DNA from: Cohnella panacarvi Gsoil 349
Lineage (GTDB): Bacteria; Bacillota; Bacilli; Paenibacillales; Paenibacillaceae
Assembly (NCBI RefSeq): GCF_000515335.1
Contig: NZ_KI911563.1
Span: 1,337,598 to 1,401,597, forward strand
Direction of reading: 5' to 3'
DNA length: 64,000 nt
Shown one piece after another: positions 53,207-61,830 of this stretch. A model generated the notes under the pieces. It was not told where the DNA came from. It made no database searches and saw only the letters and a list, made by a program, of their open reading frames with translations. Made by a program: the position numbers and the translations under genes. Within the stretch, counting starts at the first letter, position 1; the number at the start of each line of letters is the position of its first letter.

Positions 53207-53682
53207 TGCGGTGCCTCCCAATTCCATAGTCCTTGCTGCCCTTTGGCGGGGATAGGATTGTCTAGCAACTTAACGTTAGTCAATTCCCACGCAAACCGTC
53301 CGTTATAATAACCGCCGAATGCAAATTCATCCGAATCCCTAGGAACCCATACCTTGGTCACTCCGCCCAACATGAGCACAGCGTCGCCCGTGTGATCCTC
53401 GTGAACTTCATAGCATTCAATTAGTTCGGCGGTGCAAACAACACTACCGACAGGCATTTTCCCGATGGCTCCTGATTCGATATTGAGTTCTTTATAATAG
53501 CGATTCATGATGCGGATTTGATCAGCTTTCGGAAGCGTGCGAAGCACTTTAACCGGCTCTGTTTTACTTGCATGAATTGCGATCGTCCCACGGTAATTTG
53601 TTTTCCATCCGCGCGTTTCGAATTTCTTTGCTTCAATGGCGATCAGCGTCGCCCAAGGCTGATGTATGGATATGGCTTTCAT
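53203..53682 (-). CDS. ASCH domain protein
   Basis: 159 residues; AAGGAGG upstream. Starts MKAISIHQPWATLIAIEAKKFETRGWKT? motif region with HQPWA and KKFETRGW, then YRGTIAIHASK and GSVVCTAELIECYEV, the ASCH (RNA-binding, PUA-like) pattern. Its ATGA overlap with the downstream gene shows coupling. It may bind RNA or modified nucleotides. Confidence 0.88.
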   Translation of the reverse strand: MKAISIHQPWATLIAIEAKKFETRGWKTNYRGTIAIHASKTEPVKVLRTLPKADQIRIMNRYYKELNIESGAIGKMPVGSVVCTAELIECYEVHEDHTGDAVLMLGGVTKVWVPRDSDEFAFGGYYNGRFAWELTNVKLLDNPIPAKGQQGLWNWEAPQ

Positions 53683-53711
53683 GGGTTAATTGGCCTCCTT
53701 CTCGGAATTAC

Positions 53712-53990
53712 TTACTTAAGGTAATAGGTTTGTTTCCCAACGTACTGGCAATATGACCATTCCAACATCGCGCCTTTGCTTAACTCGTAATCAGGCAGGA
53801 ATGCCACAACATTCGCGCTGTCCAACATCGCAAAACATATCCGCATATAATCTCCACTTGTCATTCCTTCAGGCAACACCGCAGGCGAGATTACCGTAAA
53901 GCCCTCATGTTGCAACCGTTTTTACGCTTCTTCAAACTTTCGCTTGTAGTTTTTGTCTCCCGTTATCTTCCCTGCCAAATATGCTTTCAT
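53712..53990 (-). pseudogene. DUF4406-like protein interrupted by one stop codon
   Basis: ATG 53990, after GGAGAGGATAAACGGAT, starts MKAYLAGKITGDKNYKRKF. Codon 23 is TAA (53922-53924). The same frame then continues as KRLQHEGFTVISPAVLPEG, YMRICFAMLDSANVVAFLP and SKGAMLEWSYCQYVG, the rest of a DUF4406 (deoxyribosyltransferase-like) protein. No frame change is needed. Either a nonsense mutation, a sequencing error, or re-initiation at TTG just after the stop. Confidence 0.75.
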
Positions 53991-54006
53991 ATCCGTTTAT
54001 CCTCTC

Positions 54007-54463
54007 CTAGAAAAGTAGTATTTGCTTCTCAAAGACTTGAAGGGGCGGCGGAAACCGATCTGCGCGGAGATGTAGGCAGGCTTTTCCGCTCTTGCTTGCT
54101 CCAGCCTTTGTGAATCCGGCAGCGTGAAAGCATCCGCCGTTTAGGTGTTTTCCGACGTACGTTATCATCCCATCCTCCGGGGGTGCGCCCCATTCCTGCC
54201 GAGTGATGCCGAGCGCCAGCATGATGAGATGCGAGGAAATAAACGGCCCCTCATTCCGGAATATCGTACACTCCCACGCTGCCCAGCCGTCGTCCCGGAT
54301 ACCGTCCCATGTCACCCATAGCGCTTTTTCGTCTTGGCTGAGGAGTACGAGGTTTCGACCGGGGCGGCAGAATTGATTGCTGCCGGGGAGACTGGCGAGT
54401 ATAATGCCGATCCGCGAGAGCGAGCGCTCGTTTGTCTCCTTTGTCGATCCGCTCCCAGTACAT
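54007..54463 (-). pseudogene. Conserved phage protein, frameshifted
   Basis: ATG 54463, after AAGGAGG, codes MYWERIDKGDKRALALADRHYTRQSP. The family then expects GSNQFCRPGRNLVLL, found in another frame; it continues EKALWVTWDG, WECTIFRNEGPFISS and GCFHAAGFTKAG to 54007. The change coincides with a CCCC run (54385-54388); three C would restore the frame. Related phage proteins are intact, so this is a mutation, an assembly error or, less likely, programmed frameshifting. The function is unknown; the DRHY start recalls Mom/GNAT-like proteins. Confidence 0.7.
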
Positions 54464-54483
54464 ATCCCTATATCCTCCTTGGG

Positions 54484-55608
54484 CTAAAATTGAATTGTTG
54501 GTTGTATGATCTTCGTCCGGCGCTCGGCTATCTCTACATATTGCGGACCAATCTCGATGATTGTCGGAATACGTCCTTGCTCGATCGCTACCTTGTAGAC
54601 TGTCCCGCTTCCTCCGAACGGATCGAGTACCGCGCCTCCAACTGGAGCGCCGGCCAATATTCCCGTTACAGCTATGTCTTCCGGCATAACCGCAAAATGC
54701 GCTTCGCTGAATTGGGCGGTTGGTACGGTCCATACAGATCGTTTGTTTCTGTTTTTTGGGACTTCGAATGGTGCATCTTCGTCTCTTAATGCCGAGTTCA
54801 TAGGATTATTTATTACTCCCTTAGAACCCCTTACCGTGAATACAGCTTTCATCGCTCTGCTCGGTCTACTCCCGCCGTTCGCTCTCTTTGAACCACCTTG
54901 GGATTCAATATTTTGATTGATCCGGGAGATTGATGACTCGGACAAAGACTCCGTGATCGCTTCCTTGTCGTAGTAATACTTCTCCGACTTGGATAGAAGG
55001 AAAACATATTCATGCGCTTTCGTCGGTCGATCCTGGACGCTCTCTGGCATTGGGTTTGGCTTGTTCCATACGTTGTCCATCCTCAAGTACCAACCATCGG
55101 CCTGAAGCGCGAAAGCCACTCGCCACGGAATTCCGATAAGGTCCTTCGACTTCAGTCCTGAATCGAACCCCGAGTACGAAAGCGATCCGGAAGTTCTTGC
55201 CTTTGATTGCATCGGTTTTTCGCCGATAACGCCGGAACCATCACCCCAACGACCTTTATTGCTTCCCGCGTAGCTGTCACCGTAGTTTAGCCACATCGTC
55301 CCGTCATCCCGCAGCACTCTCCAAACGAGTCGGAAGACGTGAACCGAATGCGCGACGAACATCTCCGGCGTGGGTTCCAGTCCGAGGCAGCCTGTCCATG
55401 CCGGAACCGTGATCGGCGGAAGCCCCGGCATCGGCGTGTACGTTATCTCCGGCCATTCGCTAGGAGTGATACCGTAGTCACGAAGGCCCCAATATGGTGG
55501 GCTTGTGACACAGGTATAACATGACTTCGGTTTAAGTGTTGGGAGGACATGGAGATTGTCCCCTTGTAGAATTTGCGAAGTTTCTATGTCCGCTCCCTCC
55601 TTAACCAA
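54484..55608 (-). CDS. DNA methyltransferase (N6-adenine or N4-cytosine)
   Basis: 374 residues from TTG 55608 (AAGG upstream), which overlaps the end of the C5-methyltransferase gene by 25 bases. Catalytic motif IV SPPYWGLRDYG near residue 40 and the SAM-binding motif DPFGGSGT near the C-terminus give the beta-class order. KAHEYVFLLSKSEKYYYDKEA lies between them. No cognate nuclease gene is adjacent, so it is probably a solitary enzyme that protects phage DNA. Confidence 0.9.
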   Translation of the reverse strand: MVKEGADIETSQILQGDNLHVLPTLKPKSCYTCVTSPPYWGLRDYGITPSEWPEITYTPMPGLPPITVPAWTGCLGLEPTPEMFVAHSVHVFRLVWRVLRDDGTMWLNYGDSYAGSNKGRWGDGSGVIGEKPMQSKARTSGSLSYSGFDSGLKSKDLIGIPWRVAFALQADGWYLRMDNVWNKPNPMPESVQDRPTKAHEYVFLLSKSEKYYYDKEAITESLSESSISRINQNIESQGGSKRANGGSRPSRAMKAVFTVRGSKGVINNPMNSALRDEDAPFEVPKNRNKRSVWTVPTAQFSEAHFAVMPEDIAVTGILAGAPVGGAVLDPFGGSGTVYKVAIEQGRIPTIIEIGPQYVEIAERRTKIIQPTIQF

Positions 55609-56831
55609 TTGTCGATGACCTTTATCGCATACATAATCGGGAATATTTGTAAAGGGTTCACGGCATTCCCGAGAGCTTTCAGCCGCGGCGCACGATCCTT
55701 CACTCCGACTGCCACCCTCGGAGGCTCCCAATCTTGCTGAGCTTGTCCGAGTAGTGCGGGCTGGGGATATGTGGCGATGAACTTGACTAATTCGTCCAAT
55801 GGATTTATTCCGTTTCTGTCCATCCAGGAGGAAAGCACATTAGGATTTCTACCCATTCCGGATTGAGTTGACCAGCCAGTGAATGAAGATGCACTTGCGT
55901 TTGTAGATGTGTCGATTTCTCGATTGGTCGACCACTTGTCCTTGCGGTCGTTCCCATGATTGCATCGCTTGCTTTCGGTGTCGGCCACATCTTTCTTACT
56001 GCTCCAGGAAGACCGTGTCGAACATCGTCCGACGACACACTCCCTCGTTTCTCCGCATCGTTCGCTCTCGGAGTAGGCCATAGAACTGCCGTTTGCAAAT
56101 CCTGCCCCCCTTCTCCGTGGGTGCTCGGCCCTGTTGAGTTGTTCGCCTTCGGAGTTGGCCACATACCCGCCTTCCATTCCGCGATGTCCGTCCGTAAGCT
56201 TTTCCCCTGTCCGCCGCCGTGACTTCCCACGGAGTCGGCCGCGCTCGGAGTAGCCCAGAATGAAGACCCGCTCTCGGAGGTTTTTCGCGTCGACAGCCGC
56301 AGCCGGAAACACATATACTTGGACTTCATATCCGATGTCTTCAAGGTCTTTACAGATACGGTAGATGAGCATAATTTCCGCTTGTGTAAATATACTTTCG
56401 AGATAGTCCTCTTCCGGCGTGCGATAATTGGTGCGACTGACCACGTTAGGCGGCCCATCTGGCTCTGCCATACTGAGGAGCCCAGCAACATTCTCGCCAA
56501 CAAACCAAGGGGGCCGTAGTTCGGACAATACGCGTACAACTTGCGGCCAGAGATAGCGGTCGTCGTCAGTCCCCCCCCGTTTCCCGGCGTGGCTGAAGGG
56601 CTGGCAGGGGAATCCGGCGGAAACAATGTCAACTGCTCTAATTCCAAGGCGTTCTGCCTCCTCTCTCGTTACGTTATGGACGTCGTCGATAATAGGGACG
56701 TCCGGCCAGTGTTTGCGGAGTATTTGTTGTGCGAACGGCTCACGCTCGCAAAATAGCAATGATTCCATTCCAGCCCAATGGCCTGCAAGATCTAGTCCGC
56801 CGATGCCGCTGAATAGGCTGACATGGTTCAT
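55584..56831 (-). CDS. DNA (cytosine-5-)-methyltransferase
   Basis: 415 residues from ATG 56831, which overlaps the upstream stop (GATGAA). Motifs: LFSGIGGLDLAG (I), GFPCQPFSHAGKRGG (IV, catalytic Cys), GENVAGLLS (VI, ENV), AKNLRERVFILGYS (VIII) and LKALGNAVNPLQ (X). The 130 residues between VIII and X form the target region, here Ser/Arg/Gly-rich. It methylates cytosine in an unknown sequence. Confidence 0.93.
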   Translation of the reverse strand: MNHVSLFSGIGGLDLAGHWAGMESLLFCEREPFAQQILRKHWPDVPIIDDVHNVTREEAERLGIRAVDIVSAGFPCQPFSHAGKRGGTDDDRYLWPQVVRVLSELRPPWFVGENVAGLLSMAEPDGPPNVVSRTNYRTPEEDYLESIFTQAEIMLIYRICKDLEDIGYEVQVYVFPAAAVDAKNLRERVFILGYSERGRLRGKSRRRTGEKLTDGHRGMEGGYVANSEGEQLNRAEHPRRRGAGFANGSSMAYSESERCGETRECVVGRCSTRSSWSSKKDVADTESKRCNHGNDRKDKWSTNREIDTSTNASASSFTGWSTQSGMGRNPNVLSSWMDRNGINPLDELVKFIATYPQPALLGQAQQDWEPPRVAVGVKDRAPRLKALGNAVNPLQIFPIMYAIKVIDNWLRRERT

Positions 56832-56995
56832 CGCGGATATACCGTCTTCCGTTTGAAATTGATTTGAGTCGTCGGAATCTTCCGATTTCTCCGCTCGTAT
56901 TCTTCCTTTGCTGCGCATACATCCGATAACCGGGCTTCGCGATCGGACCCCATGACGACCAATAACTCTTTATCAGTGGCCCTCTTCCAATTCAT
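56828..56995 (-). CDS. Small phage protein, 55 residues
   Basis: From ATG 56995 (GGGGTG upstream): MNWKRATDKELLVVMGSDR, then a helical basic tail. Stop overlaps the methyltransferase ATG. Function unknown. Confidence 0.6.
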   Translation of the reverse strand: MNWKRATDKELLVVMGSDREARLSDVCAAKEEYERRNRKIPTTQINFKRKTVYPR

Positions 56996-57005
56996 ACAGT
57001 CACCC

Positions 57006-57143
57006 CTAGTCCAAGCAAATTCCCTTCGTAACTCGCTCGATGTCACCATCCGTTGCGCGCGTTACGATGAATGGCTCGCCTTTAACCCAAATAATCGTTT
57101 CTTCATGCTCTTTAAGCTCGGTAAGTTGGTCAATGATGCTCAC
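57006..57143 (-). CDS. Small phage protein, 45 residues
   Basis: GTG 57143, after GGGGAG and overlapping the helicase stop (CCGTGA). Product MSIIDQLTELKEHEETII continues to GICLD. Too short for family assignment, but coupling and codon use support it. Confidence 0.55.
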   Translation of the reverse strand: MSIIDQLTELKEHEETIIWVKGEPFIVTRATDGDIERVTKGICLD

Positions 57144-58732
57144 GGAGTTACTATCTCCCCTCGATATTCTCTAGGATTGATCCCCTCAGGTACTCGCCAA
57201 CCATTTGCCGCGATGCGATCGATAAGCTTCTTGGCAGATTCGAATGACCAAGTTCCCACGTGCTGGAATCCTCGACCCTCAAGGAAACGAATCTGTTTTG
57301 GCGTTGTGAGTCCTTCTGTACGTCGTTTATCCAAGCGCTCGAGCAGCTTCGTTGCTTTGCCGGCATTGTCTACTTGATTCGGGAAAATTCCAAGCTTCTC
57401 AAGTGTCTGCAGTTGCTTTTCACTCGGCGGGCTCATCTCCCATCCAAACGACGGTACGTAGCTCGCCAAGTCTTCGGCTTGGATAGACATCTCGAATTGC
57501 AGAGGGTCTACCAGCGCACGCTTGCGACGTTTCATCTCTTCAAGTTGTTTGGCGAGCGCTTCTTCGCGTTGAGCGATAACATCCTCAGACGCCTGCTTCT
57601 CTACTGCTTCAAGATCGAGAGCAATGCCAGACTCCTCGATCTGCTTGGTCATGACCTGGGCGATCTCGTCGTTTTCTGCTATCAAGTGAGCCGGATGGCA
57701 TAGCTCATGTCGCTCCGTATGCCACAAGAAGTCGAGCAACAAGAGCTCCGTCTTTCCGGGATATAACCGGGTTCCGCGCCCGACCATCTGGCTATATAAG
57801 CTACGGACTTTCGTCGGCCGCAAGACAACGACGCAGTCGACGCTAGGGCAATCCCATCCCTCCGTTAGGAGCATGCTGTTGCACAATACGTTGTATTTGC
57901 CGGCATCGAAGTCCGCAAGGATCTGCGCCCGGTCCTCCGAATCTCCATTGACTTCCGCAGCCCGGTATCCGAGCGAATTGAGGATGCCAGTAAATTTCTG
58001 ACTCGTCTTGACGAGTGGGAGAAATACAACGATCTTACGATCGGGCGCGACGCGTTTCATCTCCTGCGCAATCTGCTCGAGATACGGATCGAGCGCGGTT
58101 CCAAGGTCCCCGGACGAGAAGTCCCCGCTCTGTTGCTTGACTGCTGATAAGTCAATCTTGAGTGGAATGGTCATCGCCTTGATTGGGCTGAGATAACCCT
58201 CTTTAATCGCCTTGGGCAGCGAATATTCATAGGCCAAGCTCTCGAAGTACGATCCGAGATTCCGCATGTCGCCGCGGTCCGGTGTGGCCGTAACGCCGAG
58301 GACATTGGCCGAATCGAAATGCTGCAGGACGCGCTGATAGCTGTCGGAAATGCAGTGGTGCGCCTCGTCAACAATGATCGTGTTAAAAAAATCGCGGCTG
58401 AATTGCTCCAGCCGCTTCTCACGCATCATCGTTTGTACACTACCGACCACAACGCGATACCAACTGCCGATCGAGGTCTGTTCTGCCTTTTCCGTCGCGC
58501 ATTTCAATCCGGTTGACTTCTCCAGCTTGTCAGCTGCCTGGTCCAGCAACTCTCCGCGGTGGGCGAGGACGAGTACGCGCTCGCCCTTCTTCACCCGATC
58601 CTCGGTAACCTTAGAGAAAACGATCGTCTTCCCGCAGCCGGTAGGAAGGACGAGCAGCGTACGTCGCACGCCGCCCTCCCATTGCCGCTGGATAGATTCC
58701 CGCGCCTCTTGTTGATAGGGTCTAAGTTCCAT
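57140..58732 (-). CDS. DEAH-box superfamily 2 helicase
   Basis: 530 residues. Motifs: Q-like RPYQQEARESI, I LPTGCGKTIVF, II DEAHH, III TATPDRGD, and helicase C-terminal motifs V (NSMLLTEGWDCPSV) and VI (QMVGRGTRLYPGK). Phage helicases of this type help recombination-dependent replication. The C-terminal 100 residues are charged and helical. It lies downstream of DUF669 and the Sak4-like gene in one operon. Confidence 0.94.
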   Translation of the reverse strand: MELRPYQQEARESIQRQWEGGVRRTLLVLPTGCGKTIVFSKVTEDRVKKGERVLVLAHRGELLDQAADKLEKSTGLKCATEKAEQTSIGSWYRVVVGSVQTMMREKRLEQFSRDFFNTIIVDEAHHCISDSYQRVLQHFDSANVLGVTATPDRGDMRNLGSYFESLAYEYSLPKAIKEGYLSPIKAMTIPLKIDLSAVKQQSGDFSSGDLGTALDPYLEQIAQEMKRVAPDRKIVVFLPLVKTSQKFTGILNSLGYRAAEVNGDSEDRAQILADFDAGKYNVLCNSMLLTEGWDCPSVDCVVVLRPTKVRSLYSQMVGRGTRLYPGKTELLLLDFLWHTERHELCHPAHLIAENDEIAQVMTKQIEESGIALDLEAVEKQASEDVIAQREEALAKQLEEMKRRKRALVDPLQFEMSIQAEDLASYVPSFGWEMSPPSEKQLQTLEKLGIFPNQVDNAGKATKLLERLDKRRTEGLTTPKQIRFLEGRGFQHVGTWSFESAKKLIDRIAANGWRVPEGINPREYRGEIVTP

Positions 58733-58741
58733 CGGCGCCCC

Positions 58742-59227
58742 CTAGAATTTTCCCGGCGTATACCCGCCGCCCTGAGTGCCTGGGAATGGAGCCTGATGGC
58801 CGGGAGAATCATCCTTCGCATAGAAGGTCTTAACATTGTTGTTGGTTTTATCGCTGCCGTCGTTTCCTTTGAATTTGTTAATCTCCAGCTTCAACCGACC
58901 GCGGGCACCAACTACCGCTTGCCAATTCATGCGGAGCGGCTCGCCCTTCTTCTTCTGGCCGATTCCGGCGAAGAAGTTGGAGAGCAGACCTTCCGTCTTC
59001 GTATGCAGGAACAGATTATGGAACACGACTACGTCGCCGTGCTCTGGCGAGTGGACCGTCAGCTCCAACTTCGCCTGATTGCATGCCGGCATCTTTTCGC
59101 TTCCAGCGAAACGGCTCCGTTCGAACTTGGATACCGTGAAGTTGTAGTCGCCTGCCGGAAGAACGATGAACTCGCCGCCGTCCTTTTGAATCTCGTCGTC
59201 CCAACCCAATTCGCGTTCAGTGCTCAT
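58742..59227 (-). CDS. DUF669 protein, probable single-strand DNA binding
   Basis: 161 residues; AGGAGG upstream. GGEFIVLPAGDYNFTVSKFE, AKLELTVHSPEHGDV and WQAVVGARGRLKLEINKFKG match DUF669, found next to Sak4-type recombinases and thought to act as an SSB-like partner. Acidic N-terminus and Gly-rich tail. Confidence 0.88.
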   Translation of the reverse strand: MSTERELGWDDEIQKDGGEFIVLPAGDYNFTVSKFERSRFAGSEKMPACNQAKLELTVHSPEHGDVVVFHNLFLHTKTEGLLSNFFAGIGQKKKGEPLRMNWQAVVGARGRLKLEINKFKGNDGSDKTNNNVKTFYAKDDSPGHQAPFPGTQGGGYTPGKF

Positions 59228-59248
59228 GTGTGTATCCTCCTGGTGTGT

Positions 59249-60319
59249 TTAGAATGGCAGATCTTTTCTTGCTTGTTCGATCATGCTGAAGACTTGCGGC
59301 CATGCACTTACGAGCACGCCATTGATGAAATTAGGATCATAGTTCTCGATCGGAGTGTCGTAAGGGTAGTACCCCTTTTGGCTTACCACGAGTTGTATGT
59401 CCGTCTCCTTCACCTGATGTTCAATCATCAAGTCACGAAGCGCTTGAGGAATCTTCGGATTCAATTCGCCAGCCGACGGCGTGTTCGCTACTGCTTCAGC
59501 TTTTTGAACTTGCTGTAGACTCGGTGTCGCAGCTGGAGCTTGCGTCGATAGAGCTGGAGGCTGTTCCTGTGTAGGCGACTGCGATGCAACTGGAGAGGTA
59601 AATATATGCGCGATATGGCTATAGTCCAATGGGAAGTCGTCAGGAAGTCCGTGACGATTCTTCGCGTCCCACGCAGGATGATGTGTAGCGTAGACTGTAC
59701 GAGCGCCGCCTTGGGCTTTGTTCTTCTTGCCCTTATCGTCAGTAGCCACGCTGAACGTCTTGTAGTTGATGAAGAGAACCATGTCAGCCCATTCTTTCAC
59801 AAGCGGCGCCGTGCGCGATCCTGTCTTCTGTCCGAGTTTGAGCTGATAGCGGTCGTACGCACCCATCTCATCCGGTTGCTCGAACTTGATGATCTGAGCA
59901 TGGGCGATCAATACAACGTGGATACCGGACTCGACAATGTCACTCAGGAGGTTCAAGAACCTCCCGATTTCCTCCGCCACGTAGATGTATCCCTTACCAT
60001 AGCTAAAGTCCTCTACGCCGGCTTTGTTGTGCGCCGCACAGATGCTGTTTACCGCCAGCATCTCTGCCCAGTCGATCGTATCGATGACGAGGGATCCGAA
60101 ACGGCCATTCTGTTGCTTAACCCATACGACTTGCTGACGAAGCATTTCCCAGCTCGACGGCTTCGGCAACCGGTCGACATCCATTTCCGTTGTCGATCCT
60201 TCGGTATCAATGAAGATCGGCCGCGGGAATCGGGCCGCGAACGACGACTTGCCGATCCCCTCTGGTCCATAGATGACAACTTTCTTTGCCTTAGCGACTT
60301 TACCGCTGATGACTTCCAT
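59249..60319 (-). CDS. Sak4-like RecA-fold ATPase
   Basis: 356 residues. Walker A YGPEGIGKSSFA near residue 22, Walker B SLVIDTIDWAE, then DFSYGKGY and VVLIAHAQII. This is the AAA_24/Sak4 phage annealing-recombinase family. A Pro/Gln/Thr-rich linker (residues 250-290) leads to a small C-terminal domain. It lies between the SbcC-like and DUF669 genes, the usual setting. Confidence 0.9.
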   Translation of the reverse strand: MEVISGKVAKAKKVVIYGPEGIGKSSFAARFPRPIFIDTEGSTTEMDVDRLPKPSSWEMLRQQVVWVKQQNGRFGSLVIDTIDWAEMLAVNSICAAHNKAGVEDFSYGKGYIYVAEEIGRFLNLLSDIVESGIHVVLIAHAQIIKFEQPDEMGAYDRYQLKLGQKTGSRTAPLVKEWADMVLFINYKTFSVATDDKGKKNKAQGGARTVYATHHPAWDAKNRHGLPDDFPLDYSHIAHIFTSPVASQSPTQEQPPALSTQAPAATPSLQQVQKAEAVANTPSAGELNPKIPQALRDLMIEHQVKETDIQLVVSQKGYYPYDTPIENYDPNFINGVLVSAWPQVFSMIEQARKDLPF

Positions 60320-61633
60320 TTAAAACTCCCCTGCCTTCCATGTCGGTCCAGCGTCAATCTCTCCAGGAGGCTGCTGAATTTCAATTCCTTCCTGTCCTAC
60401 GACATAACCGTCCTCGATAATGATCGAGCACTCTTCGCCGGTGCTGACACGAGTAGCGATGGCCTGCAGTCCCTCTTGCTCCAACCAGTCGCCGAACTCG
60501 GCCAGCGTCTTCATGTCCATCTGCTCAAGCTTGTCCAGCAGGATAAAACCGCATTGTGGCTTGAGACGGCGTACGATCGACGTGGATACGATAAGCTGCT
60601 CGCTGCCGCTCATATTGTCCCAGTGCTGTCCGTTATAGGTCAGCTCGCCGTCTTGTACGGAAAGACCAGGCAGCGGCAATTGTGAGCTATTCAGCAAGTC
60701 AGACTTCTGCTGACGAACTGCATTAATTTCGGTCGTCAGCGCGTCGTATTGCTGACGATATTCGCTGGCGTCTGTTTCGGCTTTGTCTTTGTCGAGGTTA
60801 GCCCGTACCTTACGGTTGATATCGTCGATCTGCTGGATGTTAGCCTCGAGCTCAGCTGTCGATTCGTCCTGTAGATCGAGCGCGTCTTTTTGAGCAATAG
60901 CCAAGTCCTCCTGCAGGCCGGTATACTTGGATTGAGCGGCATTAAGCATGGCCGTTAACCGATTCACCTCGAGACCCTGTTGCTCGAAAGCGGATTGGAT
61001 TTCGCGAACTCTCTGCCGCTTCCGCTGATTCTCGCCGTTCTTCGCGAGAATAGCTTGCTGTTGCTGGATCAGTTCCGAGGCAGAAACCGGATCTTTCGGA
61101 GCGTCCGAGAAGTAAGGTTGTTCCTTGGCGAACTTCGCTTTCTGATCCGCGATCTGACCGATGGCATGGCGCCGGTTGTAAATTTCCGACTCTTGTTTCT
61201 CTAGCGCCTGAAGCTTGTCCCCGACGCCGATGATACGTAGCAGGATAGCTGCCTTTTCCCTGCTCGTAGCGTTAATGAATTTTGGAAGATCGATCGCCAA
61301 CTCCTCGACGAAGCTATCGAGTAACTGCTGACCACCCTTTTTGCCGTTCGGGTCGATGACCTTAAGGTCGCTGTTCTTTCCTTTGCGCTCCACGATCAGC
61401 CCGTTAGACAAGACGATATGGAGATAAGGCGGAACGACCGATCCTTCACGATCCGGCTGAGACGGCTTATATTTGTTACCGCCGAGAGCCCAAGCGATGG
61501 CGTCTAGAACGCTCGTCTTGCCTTGTTTGTTGTTGCCTCCGACGATTGTAAGGCCGGCCGCTGTCGGTTCGATTTTGACCGCCTTGACGCGCTTAACGTT
61601 TTCGATCTCGAGTTTGCTAATTTTGATGCTCAT
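60320..61633 (-). CDS. SbcC/RecN-like coiled-coil ATPase
   Basis: 437 residues. Walker A GGNNKQGKTSVLDAIAWAL at the N-terminus, a coiled coil (residues 150-310, QESEIYNRRHAIGQIAD), the signature NMSGSEQLIVSTS and Walker B CGFILLDKLEQMD. This is a compact SMC-like layout, as in phage recombination exonuclease subunits (gp46 type). No gp47/SbcD nuclease gene is next to it in this window. Confidence 0.88.
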   Translation of the reverse strand: MSIKISKLEIENVKRVKAVKIEPTAAGLTIVGGNNKQGKTSVLDAIAWALGGNKYKPSQPDREGSVVPPYLHIVLSNGLIVERKGKNSDLKVIDPNGKKGGQQLLDSFVEELAIDLPKFINATSREKAAILLRIIGVGDKLQALEKQESEIYNRRHAIGQIADQKAKFAKEQPYFSDAPKDPVSASELIQQQQAILAKNGENQRKRQRVREIQSAFEQQGLEVNRLTAMLNAAQSKYTGLQEDLAIAQKDALDLQDESTAELEANIQQIDDINRKVRANLDKDKAETDASEYRQQYDALTTEINAVRQQKSDLLNSSQLPLPGLSVQDGELTYNGQHWDNMSGSEQLIVSTSIVRRLKPQCGFILLDKLEQMDMKTLAEFGDWLEQEGLQAIATRVSTGEECSIIIEDGYVVGQEGIEIQQPPGEIDAGPTWKAGEF

Positions 61634-61830
61634 CTCTCTACCTCCACGGCGTAATCGTTAATGCAATGAGAACAAGCCTTTTTGTCCGGCGCACCCGGGA
61701 ATGGTTTAAGGAATTGTTTGTCCACTCGCTGGCCGCAAACTTCGCACTCCGGTTTAAGTAGCACGATAACTGCGGAACGCAACCGCGTCTCGAGCTTGCG
61801 AGCTGGGCGCTTCTTCTCCGCCGCGATCAT
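61630..61830 (-). CDS. Zinc-ribbon protein, 66 residues
   Basis: CEVCGQRV and CSHCINDY form a four-cysteine zinc site. A basic N-terminus (EKKRPARKLETRLR) suggests nucleic acid contact. ATGA overlaps join it to both neighbours. Confidence 0.75.
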   Translation of the reverse strand: MIAAEKKRPARKLETRLRSAVIVLLKPECEVCGQRVDKQFLKPFPGAPDKKACSHCINDYAVEVER

